A stretch of DNA of 64,000 nt from WHTI01 sp963756365 (GCA_963756365.1 CAVWNF010000003.1:806001-870000); one strand, 5' to 3'. Counted from the stretch's first letter, positions 16,817 through 29,263 are shown. Notes: generated from the letters alone by a model not told the origin. A program made the numbers and translations.

Positions 16817-18746
16817 GTGATCACTGTCTCGAATCTCACCAAGGGCTTCGGCACCCGCGACCTATTCAACGGGGCGGATCTCTTCATCGCGGCCCGGGAT
16901 CGGGTGGCTATCGTCGGTCCCAACGGGACGGGCAAGACGACCCTTCTAGAGATGATCGCGGGCGATCAGGCCCCCGATGTTGGTGACGTGCGGGTGATGC
17001 ACGGGGCCGTCGTGGGTTATCTCGAACAAGAGACCGACGCACTCCGGGGCCGTAGCGTGATCGACGAGGTCCTGACCGCGGGAGCGGAAGCCACCAAAGC
17101 GGCCCATCGACTTGAGCTGCTCTCCGAAGAGATCGCCGAGACCGAGCCAGGCCCCGACAGGGACGCGCTCGTGAACGAGTACGGAAAACTCCAGCACCGC
17201 TTCGAGTCGATCGGCGGTTACTCGATAGAGGCGGAGGCGAAGCGGATCCTCTCCGGGCTCGGTTTCGAGGAGAAGGACCATGAGCGCCAAACCGACGCGC
17301 TGTCGGGCGGGTGGCTGATGCGAGTTGCATTAGCCAAGTTGTTGCTCTCCGGCCCCGACGTCCTGATGTTGGACGAGCCCACCAACCACCTCGACGTGAA
17401 TTCGGTCGAATGGTTGGAGGGTTTCCTCGATTCGTACGACGGTTGCGTGCTGCTCATCTCGCACGACCGAGACTTCATCGAGGGGATCGCCACCCGGGTC
17501 GTCGAGATCGACGCCGGCAAACTCGTTTCGTACACCGGTGGCTATTCAGACTTCGTCGAGCAGCGCGCTCTACGGATGGAGCAGGCGGCGGCCGAGGCCA
17601 AGGGTCGCGATCGCAAGGTGGCGGAGACCCAAGCTTTCATCGATAGGTTCCGGTACAAGGCGTCCAAGGCGAAGCAGGTGCAGAGCCGCGTCAAGATGCT
17701 CGAGCGGATGACGGATGGCCCCCAAGCGCCGTCGCGTGCCCGTAAGGCGATGGGGCTCAGGTTCCCCACCCCGCCGCGATCGGGGCGTGACGTAGTCGTG
17801 ATGGACGACGTCTCGTTCTCCTACGGAGATAACCCGGTCTACGAGCATCTGGGTCTGGTTATCGAGCGCGGTCAGAAGGTGGCGCTGGTTGGCCCGAACG
17901 GTGCGGGTAAGTCGACGCTACTCAAGCTCGCCGCGGGCGTCCTTCAGCCGACGGCGGGGGAGAGGCGACTGGGCCATAACGTTCATCTGTCCTACTTCGC
18001 ACAGCACCAGATCGAGGCGCTCGACCCGAGCAACCGCGTTCTCGAGGAACTCGCCAAGGCGATCCCTAGGACGGTCGATCTGAGACCTCGTGACTCTGCT
18101 TGGTCGGTTCCTGTTCTCCGGTGAGGACGTCGACAAGAAGGTTGCGGTTCTGTCAGGCGGCGAGCGCACCCGGCTCGCTCTGGCGAAGATGCTCGTTAGC
18201 CCCGCGAACATGTTGTGCCTCGACGAGCCGACCAACCACCTCGACATCCAGAGCCGCGACGTGCTCGAGGACGCTCTCGTCGAGTACCCCGGCTCGATGT
18301 TGCTGATCACCCACGACCGCCACCTGATCCGTTCGATAGCCGATCGGATCGTAGAAGTGATCCACGGCAAGGTCACCGTGTACGACGGGAACTACGAGTA
18401 CTACCTCGCGACGAGAGAACCTGAAGAGGACGCTGCCGTCACTACCGAGGACGAGGTGGGGCCGTCCGTCTCCGCGAAGGAGCGTCGGCGCCTCGGCGCA
18501 GAACACAGGGCCCGCACCAAGGGGGCCAGAGACCGGGTCAAGAAGACCGAGGCGGAACTGGAGGAGATCGCTGCCGAACGAACGCGGATCGAAGGGGTGC
18601 TGGCGGATCCCGAGTCGTACACGAAGGGAGAAGACATCGCCGCGCTGAGCGAGCGCTACGAGAGGATCAAGAAGAAGGCTGCCGCCCTCGAAGCCGACTG
18701 GCTCGAAGCCACCTCTGAACTTGAGGCCGCCGGCGACGCCCCCTAG
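16817..18746 (+). CDS. ABC-F family ATPase (frame broken near 18088)
   Basis: A soluble tandem ABC ATPase of about 640 residues, related to EttA/Uup-type translation factors that act on ribosomes. Domain 1 has VGPNGTGKTTLLE, SGGWLMRVALAK and MLDEPTNHLD; the linker RYKASKAKQVQSRVKMLERM is the P-site tRNA interaction motif region; domain 2 has VGPNGAGKSTLLK, then after the frame break SGGERTRLALAK and CLDEPTNHLD. A charged coiled coil (VKKTEAELEEIAAERTRIE) ends the protein, as in Uup. One extra base around 18085-18092 explains the shift. It abuts the convergent MFS gene without a gap. Confidence 0.88.
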
Positions 18747-19934
18747 CTACTCGATCAGAGCGGGATGACCGCCGATCGCGAACGAGCCGCCCTGAGGCGG
18801 CGGCACCTTGAGCAGCAGGACCGCAGCGACCACGCAGCAAGCGGCCGCTGCGATGCCCGAAGCACCGATCCCTCCGGCCGAATAGATCGGTTGCGCGACC
18901 AGCGCTCCGACGACGCGGCCGAGAGATACAACGCCGGCCAGCAACGACAGGAGACGGTCGCGCGACTCGGTCGCCAACTCACTGACGAGTGGGATCGCCG
19001 CCACGATGGTGACCTCGAACGAGAGCAACCAGGCTGCTACGACGATGACCGCCAGGGCCAATGACCCCCCAACGGCTCCGAGGGCGACGTAGGCGAGCGC
19101 CGAGACGATCAAACCCAGTAGCACCATGCGGTGCAGTCCGACTCGATCAGAGACCCATGCGACGGCACCCTCGCCAAGCATCTCCGCTGCTACGACGATG
19201 ATCGTGAAGACACCGATCGCACTGACCGAGAGACCGAAGCCGTCCTCGAGCCATTGGCCATAGACGATGAACACGATCTCCGCCGCGACGCTGAAGAGGA
19301 ACGCCAGCGTGAGGACCATGACCCGCGGGGTGGTCATCGCCAATGGCTTCTTCACCCGATGTGGGGGCCGGTCGTTCTCGATGCCCCAGTAGACGGCCAC
19401 GATACCGACGACGGCCATCGCTGCGATGAGGAAGAAGGGGGCCCGCCACGAAGTTGCCGCGATGAGGAAGCCGGAGATCGGCACGGTGACCAGCAGGGCG
19501 AGTGACCATGTCAGTTCGGTGATCCCGAAGATGCGCCCCCGTTGTTCGTACGAAACCCGGTCGCCGAACCAGCCCTGCATCGGTACGTCGAATGCAGGCT
19601 TCGCCAGACCAACGAGGACGATCCCGATCCCGGCGACAACGAGTCCGGGTGAAACGGCGGTGAGGCTCGTTCCGACGGCAACCGCGGCGACCGCCCAGAG
19701 CATCATCGAGCGGCGGCCGATCGTCTCCGCCGTGCGCGCTGCGAGCGGAGCGGCCAGCCCCCCGAAGTTCCTGAGCGCGATCAATACTGCGAGCGTTCCG
19801 ATCGAGATGCCCAGTCCACGGGCTATCGCGGGAAGGAAGGGATACACGATCCGGAGCGCAGCGTTCGCTGCGGTCCGGGCGACCAGCACGGCGATGAGGG
19901 CGCGACGTATCTGGATGGGAAGCGATCGTGACAT
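18747..19934 (-). CDS. MFS transporter (12 TM)
   Basis: A 395-residue major facilitator with twelve predicted helices. Loop 2-3 reads ARTAETIGRRS, a degenerate form of the GxxxDRxGRR motif, and the loop 4-5 region GWFGDRVSYEQRGRIFGITE and helix 8-9 loop AWVSDRVGLHRM are typical of the family. Substrate unknown. It lies 11 nt beyond the sensor kinase stop on the same strand, so it may be transcribed with the two-component system and be its target. Confidence 0.8.
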   Translation of the reverse strand: MSRSLPIQIRRALIAVLVARTAANAALRIVYPFLPAIARGLGISIGTLAVLIALRNFGGLAAPLAARTAETIGRRSMMLWAVAAVAVGTSLTAVSPGLVVAGIGIVLVGLAKPAFDVPMQGWFGDRVSYEQRGRIFGITELTWSLALLVTVPISGFLIAATSWRAPFFLIAAMAVVGIVAVYWGIENDRPPHRVKKPLAMTTPRVMVLTLAFLFSVAAEIVFIVYGQWLEDGFGLSVSAIGVFTIIVVAAEMLGEGAVAWVSDRVGLHRMVLLGLIVSALAYVALGAVGGSLALAVIVVAAWLLSFEVTIVAAIPLVSELATESRDRLLSLLAGVVSLGRVVGALVAQPIYSAGGIGASGIAAAACCVVAAVLLLKVPPPQGGSFAIGGHPALIE

Positions 19935-19945
19935 GGGCGCCGAGT

Positions 19946-21295
19946 CTACGGGTGACGGGGGAGGGAGACCTCGAAGAGAGCTCCCCCCAGAGACGAATCC
20001 TTGATGACTACCGTTCCCCCGTGCTTCGCAACCACCTGTTCGACGATGGCGAGCCCCAAGCCGGCGCCACCTCGATCCCTCGACCGTGCCTCGTCTAGGC
20101 GAGCGAATCGCTCGAAGACCTTGGCCCGCGCCTCGATGGGGATCCCGTCACCGTCATCCTCGATGGTTACCACCGCGGCAGCCGTTGTCTCAAGGACGGT
20201 GACACGAACCGTGGACCGAGCATGTCGTGTTGCGTTGTCCAACAGATTGGAGACCATCCCCCTGAGGTAGGCGGGTTCACCACGGACCCGGGCCCCCGAC
20301 ACGTGAGCCGTGTCGATCCGCACATCCGTGGATGCAAGACGCGAAACGTGTTCGAGGACGAGATCGTCGATGTCTACCTCCCTGTATTCGGGCGCGTCCC
20401 CTTCATCGGAACGGGCGAGGAGCAACAGGTCGTCGACGAGCTTCTGCAGTCGGAGGTCCTCTGCCAGCACGTCACTAGCAAGTTGGGTGACGTCCGTCGA
20501 GTCTCGATGAACGAGCGCAGTTTCGGCGGCGTTTCGGATGACAGTGACGGGACTCCTGAGCTCGTGGGAGGCGTCCGAGATGAACCTGCGCTGTCGCTTC
20601 TGGCTGGCATCGAGGCGCTCCAGCATCTCGTTGAGAGTGACCGAGAGGCGGGCGATCTCGTCATCTCCGGAAACCGTTGGGACCCTTCTATCTAGGCCCT
20701 CCGAGGTGATGGATGAGACTTCCCCACGGAGCACCTCTACGGGCCGCAACGCGCGCCCCACGAGCAGATAGGTAGTTAGGCCGATGATCAGCACGAGTAC
20801 GGGAACCCCGAGCGCGAGAAGGCGAGCAAGCGTGCCGGTGCTCTCCTCGATCGCTTCGAGTGACCGTCCAACGACGATCGTGACCTTTCGGTCCGCAACG
20901 GAACCAGCCTCCGCGAAGACACGGTACGGCCCGGACTCAGCCAGATCGAGATCCACGGTCACGAACGCTCCGGCGGCTATCTCGACGAGCGGTTGAGGAC
21001 CAAGGGCGTTGGTGCTCGAGGCGATGACGGTCCCGCTGTCGTCGATCACCTGGATGAAGCCGTCTTCGTCGGAGTCAATGCTGAAAGGGATCTCGGGTGC
21101 ATCGCGGAGCGAGGAGGCGACGTCTTCGGCTCTGAGTTCCACCGCGGTCGAGATGTTCGAGGTGAGGTTGCTGCGCAACATGATCACGAGACCGATGGCG
21201 GAGAGTCCGAGGGCAAGCCCCGAGACGAGGACGGCGGCCACCGTTGTCCTCGTGCGTACCGTGCCCCTGCCGAACGGGCGATCACTCATCGTCAT
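19946..21295 (-). CDS. Two-component sensor histidine kinase
   Basis: A 449-residue membrane kinase. TM1 is about residues 18-40, an extracytoplasmic sensor domain spans about 45-155, and TM2 is about 158-180. A HAMP domain (ALRPVEVLRGEV) and a HisKA domain follow with phospho-acceptor His244 in SDASHELRSPVT, then HATPase_c with N box LLDNATRHA, G1 EDDGDGIP, F box VFERFARLD and G2 GGAGLGLAIV. This order matches MprB/BaeS-type kinases. The ATG at 21295 lies inside the end of the regulator gene; ATG 21289 is an alternative. Confidence 0.92.
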   Translation of the reverse strand: MTMSDRPFGRGTVRTRTTVAAVLVSGLALGLSAIGLVIMLRSNLTSNISTAVELRAEDVASSLRDAPEIPFSIDSDEDGFIQVIDDSGTVIASSTNALGPQPLVEIAAGAFVTVDLDLAESGPYRVFAEAGSVADRKVTIVVGRSLEAIEESTGTLARLLALGVPVLVLIIGLTTYLLVGRALRPVEVLRGEVSSITSEGLDRRVPTVSGDDEIARLSVTLNEMLERLDASQKRQRRFISDASHELRSPVTVIRNAAETALVHRDSTDVTQLASDVLAEDLRLQKLVDDLLLLARSDEGDAPEYREVDIDDLVLEHVSRLASTDVRIDTAHVSGARVRGEPAYLRGMVSNLLDNATRHARSTVRVTVLETTAAAVVTIEDDGDGIPIEARAKVFERFARLDEARSRDRGGAGLGLAIVEQVVAKHGGTVVIKDSSLGGALFEVSLPRHP

Positions 21296-21959
21296 CTGCC
21301 ACGCGGTATCCGGCCCCACGTGCGGTTCGGATGCGGTTCCGATCGAACGGGCGGTCGAGCTTGTTCCTCAGGTGGCGGATGTACACCTCGATGATGTTGG
21401 GATCGCCATCGAAATCGAAATCCCACACATGATCCAAGATCTCCTTCTTCGATACGACGTCGCCCCCCCGGGCCATCAGGTATTCGAGGAGCGAGAACTC
21501 ACGAGCGGTCAGACTCACCTTCGCGTCGCCGACCTTGCAGGTTCGAGATGCGGGATCGAGGCTCAGATCTCCGATCTTCAGGACCGCGGGGCGCTCACCC
21601 CGCCCCCTACGCATCAACGCGCGGAGGTGAGCGACGAGGACGACGTACGAGAATGGCTTGGTGAGGTAGTCGTCAGCCCCTGAATCAAGAGCCTCCGCCT
21701 CATCGAGATCCCCGTCCTTCGCCGTCAACATCAGGATCGGGACCCAGTTGCCTTCGTCCCTCAGGGTCGAACAGAGTTTGTAGCCGTTGATCCCCGGCAC
21801 CATGATGTCGAGAACCAGGGCGTCGTACGGGTGCTCGCGGGCCATCCATAGGCCATCGGTGCCATCGAGAGCGATGTCGACCGCGAACCCCTCAGCCTCG
21901 AGCCCGCGTTTCAGCCCGGCCGCGAGTCGTTTCTCGTCTTCGACCACGAGGATCCTCAT
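21282..21959 (-). CDS. OmpR-family response regulator
   Basis: A 225-residue transcription factor partner of the overlapping sensor kinase. The receiver domain has acidic Glu7-Asp8-Glu9, phospho-acceptor Asp51 (VLDIMVPG), Thr79 and Lys101 (LTKPF); the winged-helix effector domain has LTAREFSLLEYLMARGGDVV and VYIRHLRNKLD, then RGAGYR. The promoter region contains three 5-bp repeats spaced 11 bp, a likely autoregulatory site. A TATGCT element sits 8-9 nt before the ATG, so the transcript is nearly leaderless. Confidence 0.95.
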   Translation of the reverse strand: MRILVVEDEKRLAAGLKRGLEAEGFAVDIALDGTDGLWMAREHPYDALVLDIMVPGINGYKLCSTLRDEGNWVPILMLTAKDGDLDEAEALDSGADDYLTKPFSYVVLVAHLRALMRRGRGERPAVLKIGDLSLDPASRTCKVGDAKVSLTAREFSLLEYLMARGGDVVSKKEILDHVWDFDFDGDPNIIEVYIRHLRNKLDRPFDRNRIRTARGAGYRVADDDE

Positions 21960-21983
21960 CGAGACCCAGCATAGGAGCGTTAT

Positions 21984-22010
21984 CTGAAGGCCACCTGAAC
22001 GGCGTCTGAC
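21984..22010 (-). promoter_or_regulatory. Triple 11-bp-phased direct repeat upstream of the response regulator
   Basis: Read on the plus strand, CTGAA, CTGAA and CTGAC start at 21984, 21995 and 22006, exactly one helical turn apart. They cover the -35 area relative to a TATGCT -10 element (plus-strand positions 21969-21974). This geometry is typical of OmpR/PhoP-type regulator binding and suggests autoregulation. Confidence 0.6.
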
Positions 22011-22019
22011 GCCTAACTG

Positions 22020-24187
22020 CTAGTGGCGGAACCAGACCACGCCCAGCGGCGGGAGGGTGACCACGGCGGAGTGGTCGAGTCCGTGCCAGGGGACCGGCTC
22101 TGCGGTGATGGTCCCCAGATTGCCGACGTTGCTGCCTCCGTAGGCGCCCGCGTCGGTGTTCATGATCTCCTCGAATGCTCCAGCTGCTGGCATGCCCATC
22201 CGGTAGCCCTCGCGGGGACGGGCGAGAAGTTGCAGGCGCAGACGAGGAAGCCGTCGCCGGACGCGTCGGTTCGGTAGAAGGTCAGAACGTTCCCGTCGGC
22301 GTCGTTCGGATCTATCCAGCTGAAGCCATCCTCAGAGAAGTCCAATTCCCACAGTGCGGGGATCCCCTTATAGACGTGGTTCAGGTCGCGGACCAGATGC
22401 TGGACGGCCCGGTGCTCCTCCAGGTCGAGGAGGTGCCAGTCGAGACTCTGGTCGTGGTTCCACTCGCGGTCCTGTGCGAACTCCGACCCCATGAAGATCA
22501 ACTGTTTACCGGGGTGCGCCCACATGTATGCATAGAACGAGCGCAGGTTGGCCAGTGCCTGCCACCGGTCGCCCGGCATCTTTCTGATCAAAGAGCCTTT
22601 CCCGTGGACGACCTCGTCATGACTGATCGGCAGGATGAAGTTCTCGGTGAACGCGTACCAGAGGCTGAACGTCAGCTGGTTGTGGTGGAAGCGTCGGTAG
22701 ACCGGGTCCATGCTGAAGTAGTCAAGGGTGTCGTGCATCCAGCCCATGTTCCACTTGAAGCCGAAGCCAAGCCCGCCGAGATGGACCGGCTTGCTGACGC
22801 CCGGCCACGAGGTCGATTCTTCCGCGGCGGTGATCGCTCCCGGGTGTTCGGCCCCCACCACCTCGTTGAGTTCCTTCAAGAACTCGATCGCCTCGATGTT
22901 CTCTCGGCCCCCGAACTGGTTGGGTAGCCATTCGCCCTCAGCGCGCGAGTAATCCAGGTACAGCATCGATGCCACCGCATCGACCCTGAGCCCGTCGATG
23001 TGCAGTTCCTCGATCCAGTACAGAGCGTTCGAGATGAGGAAGTTCCTGACCTCGTTGCGTCCGTAGTTGAAGATCAAGGTGCCCCAATCCGGATGCTCCC
23101 CCTTGCGTGGGTCTGCATGCTCGAACAGGGCGGTGCCGTCGAACCGGCCGAGAGCCCAATCGTCCTTCGGGAAATGAGCCGGTACCCAGTCGATGAGTAC
23201 GCCGATCTCCTCGCCGTGGAGCGTGTCGATCATCTCTCTGAAGTCGTCTGGATCCCCGAATCGTGCGGTTGGGGCGAAGTAGTTGGATACCTGGTAGCCC
23301 CATGAGCCCGTGAAGGGGTGCTCGGTCGGAGGCATCAGCTCGACGTGCGTGAACCCCATCTCCCGGCAGTATTCGGCGAGTTGGAGGCCCATATCCCCGT
23401 ACGACAGGGTGCTGCCGTCGGGTGCGGTGCGCCACGACCCGAGGTGGACCTCGTAGATGGACATCGGCTGCGCGTGCTGGTTCGTCGCATCCCGAACCGC
23501 CATCCACTCGTCATCGTTCCATTCATAATTCGATGTGTAGACGATGCACGAGGTCTCTGGCGCGGTCTGCGTATAGAACGCGAACGGGTCGGTCTTCAGC
23601 ACCAGGCGCCCGTCCGCACCGAGGACCTCGAACTTGTACAAGGCGCCAGCCTCGATGTCGGGGACGAACAGCTCCCAGATCCCCGAGGTGCCCATCATCC
23701 TCATCGGATGGATCCGGCCGTCCCAGGAGTTGAAGCTTCCGACCACTCGAACGGCCTTGGCATTGGGTGCCCATACCGCGAAGCCGACTCCGGTGATCCC
23801 GTTCTCGACCCTGAGATGGGCACCGAGTTTCTCCCACAAGCGAAGGTGGCGTCCTTCTCCGACGAGGTGCAGATCGAGATCCCCGAGTGTCGGCATGAAC
23901 GCATACGGATCGCGGATCGGGAACGTCGCCCCGTCCGGGTAGGTGACCTCGAGCTGATAATCGGTCACGGTCGCATCGACCGCGCCCTCGAAGAAACCAG
24001 CATCGTGGATCTTCTCGAGCTTGCTCGTTACCTCACCGCCCACACGCACCTCGACCGACGTGGCTTCGGGTCGCCACGCACGGACGACCGGGCCGTCTGG
24101 CCCGGTGTGTTTGCCAAGCAGAGCGTGCGGATCCCTCAACTCGCCGCGGATCAAGCGGTCGATCTCAGTCGTGTGGCTCGCACTCAC
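22020..24187 (-). CDS. glgB: 1,4-alpha-glucan branching enzyme GlgB (frame broken at about 22215)
   Basis: Introduces alpha-1,6 branches into the glucan made by GlgE. About 721 residues in all. The N-terminal N1/CBM48 modules (about 15-230) precede the GH13 barrel with nucleophile Asp403 (HIDGLRVDAVAS), acid/base Glu456 (ITAAEEST) and ISHDEVVHGK. Near the end the frame shifts at a four-G run at 22214-22217; reading on in the next frame restores the C-terminus (REGYRMGMPAAG, MNTDAGAYGGSN, PPLGVVWFRH and TAG at 22020). The start overlaps the maltokinase stop by four bases. Confidence 0.95.
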
Positions 24188-25623
24188 TGGTGGTGGTCAC
24201 CCCGCTCGAGCACGCGCCGTAGTCCCCTGAGGGGTATCCGCACCCAGTCGGGCCGGTGCCCCCGCTCGTATCCCAGCTCGTACAGCGCCTTGTCGATCTC
24301 GAAGACCTCGAGCATCACGCTGATCGAGTCCCTATCGGCGGGAAGGAACCGACCTTCGTGCGCGGTGCGCAGGTAACCGGCGAGGAAATGCTCCCGCGCC
24401 AACTCTTCCCACGCCACGCCCCACGGAGCGAGTCGCTGCCATTGATCGGAGTCCGCTTCTGCTCGTTCGAAGAGCGCCGCTATCGCCGCGTAAGAGAACG
24501 ACCTCAACATCCCTGCGACGTCCTTTAGCGGGGACTGCTTGGCGCGCCTCTCATCGATGGTTCGCCTGGGTTCACCCTCGAAGTCGATGATCAACCACCC
24601 GCGCTTGCCCAGGAGCACCTGGCCCAGGTGATAGTCGCCGTGGATGCGAACCTTGGACCCAAGGTCGTCCTTATCGAGTTCGACGAACCGTTCGATGTGC
24701 TCGGAGAACGCTTCTTCCAGAGAACCGAGGGTCTCGGGGTCGCGCCCGATCTCGGTCCGCATCGCAACCGTGACGCCTTCCGCCCACGTCGAGAGGTCGT
24801 ACGCCTCGATCGGCTCTGGCACGAAGTCGGCCTCGAGTTCTTCGCGGGCGAGGACGACATGAAGCATCGCGGTTACGTCACCAAGCTGCTCGATGAGTTC
24901 GAACGTCGATGCCGCCCGCTCGGCCGTGAGTGCACGGATGTCCTCGTCGATATCGTCGTCGTGAACCTCGTCGTAGAAGCCGTGCATGCGCCCGAGGATC
25001 TCGGTCCAGCCTTCGGTAGCGTCGGGGATGTATTGGGCGGCGATCCCGAGATCGATCGAGACCTCGCTCTCTCCGCTGACACCTTCGAGAACGCCTTCGT
25101 AAAGGATCTCGCCGACCTGCGCGGGGATGCTCTCGAAGCCCTCGTTGGTGAGCAGGCGGGCGAGCTCGAGATCGGGGTTCGGGCCGGGCTCGACCTTGCG
25201 GAACACCTTGAGGATCACGTCGTCATCGAGCACCAGCGAAGTGTTGCTCTGTTCGTTCCCCATGGTGCGCGCGTCTCTGGAACCGGGCGGCGACATGGGG
25301 TCGAGGCCGGGCCCGCCGAAGTGGAAGATCCCCTTGTTCCCCTTGATCGAATGTCCCTGACACATCAGTCGGCCGAAGACACGCAAGCGATCCACATCCG
25401 TGAATGCATCGACGACGTTGGTTCCGTCGAGAAGGAGGGGGAGGTGATAGATCGGCGAGGTGCCATCCGAGAGGCTGAGCCTCACAAGGGCGACGGCAAG
25501 TTCGGGAGGACCATCGTCGATCACCGCCTCGTCGAGCACCTCGGCCCCCAGGATCTGTAGTCCCTTGTCTCCGAACCAGCGTTGGTTCGAGATGAGTTCC
25601 GTTAGCGCTTGTGCTGCGATCAC
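24184..25623 (-). CDS. mak: Maltokinase
   Basis: Phosphorylates maltose (from TreS) to maltose-1-phosphate, the substrate of GlgE. A 479-residue protein with the characteristic N-terminal cap (LTELISNQRWFGDKG) and a kinase-like C-lobe whose catalytic loop is RIHGDYHLGQVLLG and metal-binding segment WLIIDFEGEP. Length is normal for Pep2/Mak. The start is a GTG behind AGGAGG. It sits between treS and glgB, with a 37-nt gap to treS and a 4-bp overlap to glgB. Confidence 0.95.
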   Translation of the reverse strand: MIAAQALTELISNQRWFGDKGLQILGAEVLDEAVIDDGPPELAVALVRLSLSDGTSPIYHLPLLLDGTNVVDAFTDVDRLRVFGRLMCQGHSIKGNKGIFHFGGPGLDPMSPPGSRDARTMGNEQSNTSLVLDDDVILKVFRKVEPGPNPDLELARLLTNEGFESIPAQVGEILYEGVLEGVSGESEVSIDLGIAAQYIPDATEGWTEILGRMHGFYDEVHDDDIDEDIRALTAERAASTFELIEQLGDVTAMLHVVLAREELEADFVPEPIEAYDLSTWAEGVTVAMRTEIGRDPETLGSLEEAFSEHIERFVELDKDDLGSKVRIHGDYHLGQVLLGKRGWLIIDFEGEPRRTIDERRAKQSPLKDVAGMLRSFSYAAIAALFERAEADSDQWQRLAPWGVAWEELAREHFLAGYLRTAHEGRFLPADRDSISVMLEVFEIDKALYELGYERGHRPDWVRIPLRGLRRVLERGDHHQ

Positions 25624-25660
25624 TGCGGTCGTGCCTCCTAGATGTCTCGGTGGCGCGTTC

Positions 25661-27304
<1,644 letters not shown>

Positions 27305-27307
27305 CTT

Positions 27308-29263
27308 CTAGCCTCGGACCTCGAAGATGTGGGCAGGCTCCGAAGGGTCCAGCCGCACGTACGCGGAGTCTCCGTGCCAGGTGTAGGTGGCGTCGGTTAT
27401 GAGATCGTGCATCTCGAGGGGACGAGCCGTGTCCATCCCGAGGGCGTCGCGGTCGAAGGAGATCATGCCCTCCTCCCAATTGAAGGGGTTGAGGTTGACC
27501 ACCACGAGGATCGCACTTCCTTCTGATGTCGATTTCGAGAAGGCGATCAGGTTGTCCTTATCTGCCTCATGCCACGAGAGGTTGGTGAGTCTCGAGAGGG
27601 CTGGGTGCTTGCGCCTGATCTCGTTCAGTCTCGTGATGTACGGCGCCAGCGACCCCTGCACGGTGAAGTCGCGTGGCTTGAGCTCGAACTTCTCCGAGTT
27701 CAGGTACTCCTCGCTCCCGTGGGCAACAGGCGTGTTCTCGAACAGCTCGTATCCGGAGTAGATGCCGTAGGTGGGCGACAGCAGTGCCGCGAGCACGAGT
27801 CGGATCTTGAAGGCGGGGGGCCCGCCGACCTGGAGATACTCATGCAGGATGTCAGGAGTGTTGGCGAAGAAATTCGGTCGGTAATAGAGCGCCATCTCGG
27901 GTGATGTCAGCTCGTCCATGTACTCGGTGATATCCCACTTCTCATTCCGCCAGGTGAAATAGGTGTACGACTGCGTGAATCCCAACTTCGCCAGCGCCTT
28001 CATCACCTTGGGCCTGGTGAACGCCTCCGCCAGGAAGATCAGATCGGGGTGGGCGGCCTTCAGCTCACGGATGACCCACTCCCAGAAGCGGAACGATTTG
28101 GTGTGAGGGTTATCGACCCTGAACACCTTTATCCCGTGAGCGATCCAATGTTCGAGGATCCTTTTCAGTTCCGTCCACAGAGCCGCGGCATCTTCTGTCT
28201 CGAAATTGATCGGGTAGATGTCCTGGTACTTCTTAGGCGGGTTCTCCGCGTACTTGATCGAGCCATCGGGCCGGTGGTTGAACCACTCTGGGTGCTCCGT
28301 GACCCATGGATGATCGGGCGAGCATTGGATAGCGAAGTCGAGTGCGATCTCGAGCCCGAGTCGGTCGGCCTCGCCAACGAACGCGTCGAAGTCATCGATG
28401 GTTCCCAGATCCGAGTGGATCGCGTCGTGTCCACCATCCTCAGCTGCCGATGGCCCACGGGCTCCCGACATCGTCGGGCCGGCCTCGAGCGAATTGTTGG
28501 GGCCCTTGCGATACGACGTCCCTATCGGATGGATCGGAGGCAGATAGACGATGTCGAAGCCCATCTCCGCGATCCGGGGAAGCTCACCGGCCGCCGTTGC
28601 GAAGGTTCCGTGCTTCTGAGGCGAACCTGTTGAGCGGGGGAACATCTCGTACCAGGCACCGAACCGGGCCCGCTCTCGATCGACGGTCACATTGAGGTGC
28701 GGCTTGACGACCGTCGAGCCGGAGCGATCGGCGTTGCTGTTCATCAATTCGATAACGAGTTCGTCGTTGATCGGGCCGAGCCGCGGGTCATCGCCGGTCT
28801 TCTTCTTCGGTTCCTTGCGGATCGTCTCAAGCGCGCGTTCGAAGACCTGTCTCTCGCTCTTGCCCAGGGACGTCATCCGGGCCTCGATCATCTGGGCCCC
28901 TTCTTCGAGTTCGAGGTCGATGTCCTGATCCGCGGCGACCCTCTTCATCAGGTCTCTCCGCCACGAGCCGAATGGGTCCGGCCACGCCTCGATCGTGAAC
29001 GCGTAGGAGCCGAGTTCGCTGGGTCGGAACGATGCGTACCAGCGATCGTTCTCGAGGGGGACCATCCTCGTTTCTGCCCACCGAGGATCCGTGGGGCCCT
29101 TGAAGCGCAGCACAGCCATCAGCAGTCCGGGCCCATCGCGGAAGATGTCGGCGGTGACCTCGATGCGGTCTCCAACCACAGCCTTCGCCGGGAAACGTCC
29201 GCAATCGACCTGTGGCTGCACGTCCTCGATCACAACGTGTCCCCGGGTCAGGTCGCTCTTCAA
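27308..29263 (-). CDS. glgE: Alpha-1,4-glucan:maltose-1-phosphate maltosyltransferase GlgE
   Basis: Extends linear alpha-glucan by maltosyl units from maltose-1-phosphate. A 651-residue GH13_3 enzyme: N-terminal beta domain (VIEDVQPQVDCGRFPAKAV), helical insert, then the barrel with YLPPIHPIGTSYRKGPNN, nucleophile Asp in KVFRVDNPHTKS, acid Glu in IFLAEAFTRP, and YYRPNFFANTPD. The start appears to be a TTG at 29263 with AGGGGGCG upstream; a GTG at 29233 is an alternative. It is the first gene of a glgE-treS-mak-glgB operon, divergent from glgP by 76 bp. Confidence 0.96.
   Translation of the reverse strand: MKSDLTRGHVVIEDVQPQVDCGRFPAKAVVGDRIEVTADIFRDGPGLLMAVLRFKGPTDPRWAETRMVPLENDRWYASFRPSELGSYAFTIEAWPDPFGSWRRDLMKRVAADQDIDLELEEGAQMIEARMTSLGKSERQVFERALETIRKEPKKKTGDDPRLGPINDELVIELMNSNADRSGSTVVKPHLNVTVDRERARFGAWYEMFPRSTGSPQKHGTFATAAGELPRIAEMGFDIVYLPPIHPIGTSYRKGPNNSLEAGPTMSGARGPSAAEDGGHDAIHSDLGTIDDFDAFVGEADRLGLEIALDFAIQCSPDHPWVTEHPEWFNHRPDGSIKYAENPPKKYQDIYPINFETEDAAALWTELKRILEHWIAHGIKVFRVDNPHTKSFRFWEWVIRELKAAHPDLIFLAEAFTRPKVMKALAKLGFTQSYTYFTWRNEKWDITEYMDELTSPEMALYYRPNFFANTPDILHEYLQVGGPPAFKIRLVLAALLSPTYGIYSGYELFENTPVAHGSEEYLNSEKFELKPRDFTVQGSLAPYITRLNEIRRKHPALSRLTNLSWHEADKDNLIAFSKSTSEGSAILVVVNLNPFNWEEGMISFDRDALGMDTARPLEMHDLITDATYTWHGDSAYVRLDPSEPAHIFEVRG

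Noticed and set aside
23318..24376. Long plus-strand frame opposite glgB
   Set aside because: Antisense shadow of the branching enzyme N-terminus; the minus-strand protein matches its family throughout.
24628..25560. Long open frame on the plus strand opposite maltokinase (310 codons)
   Set aside because: It mirrors the strongly conserved maltokinase gene; high GC content creates long antisense frames. No family motif or ribosome site.
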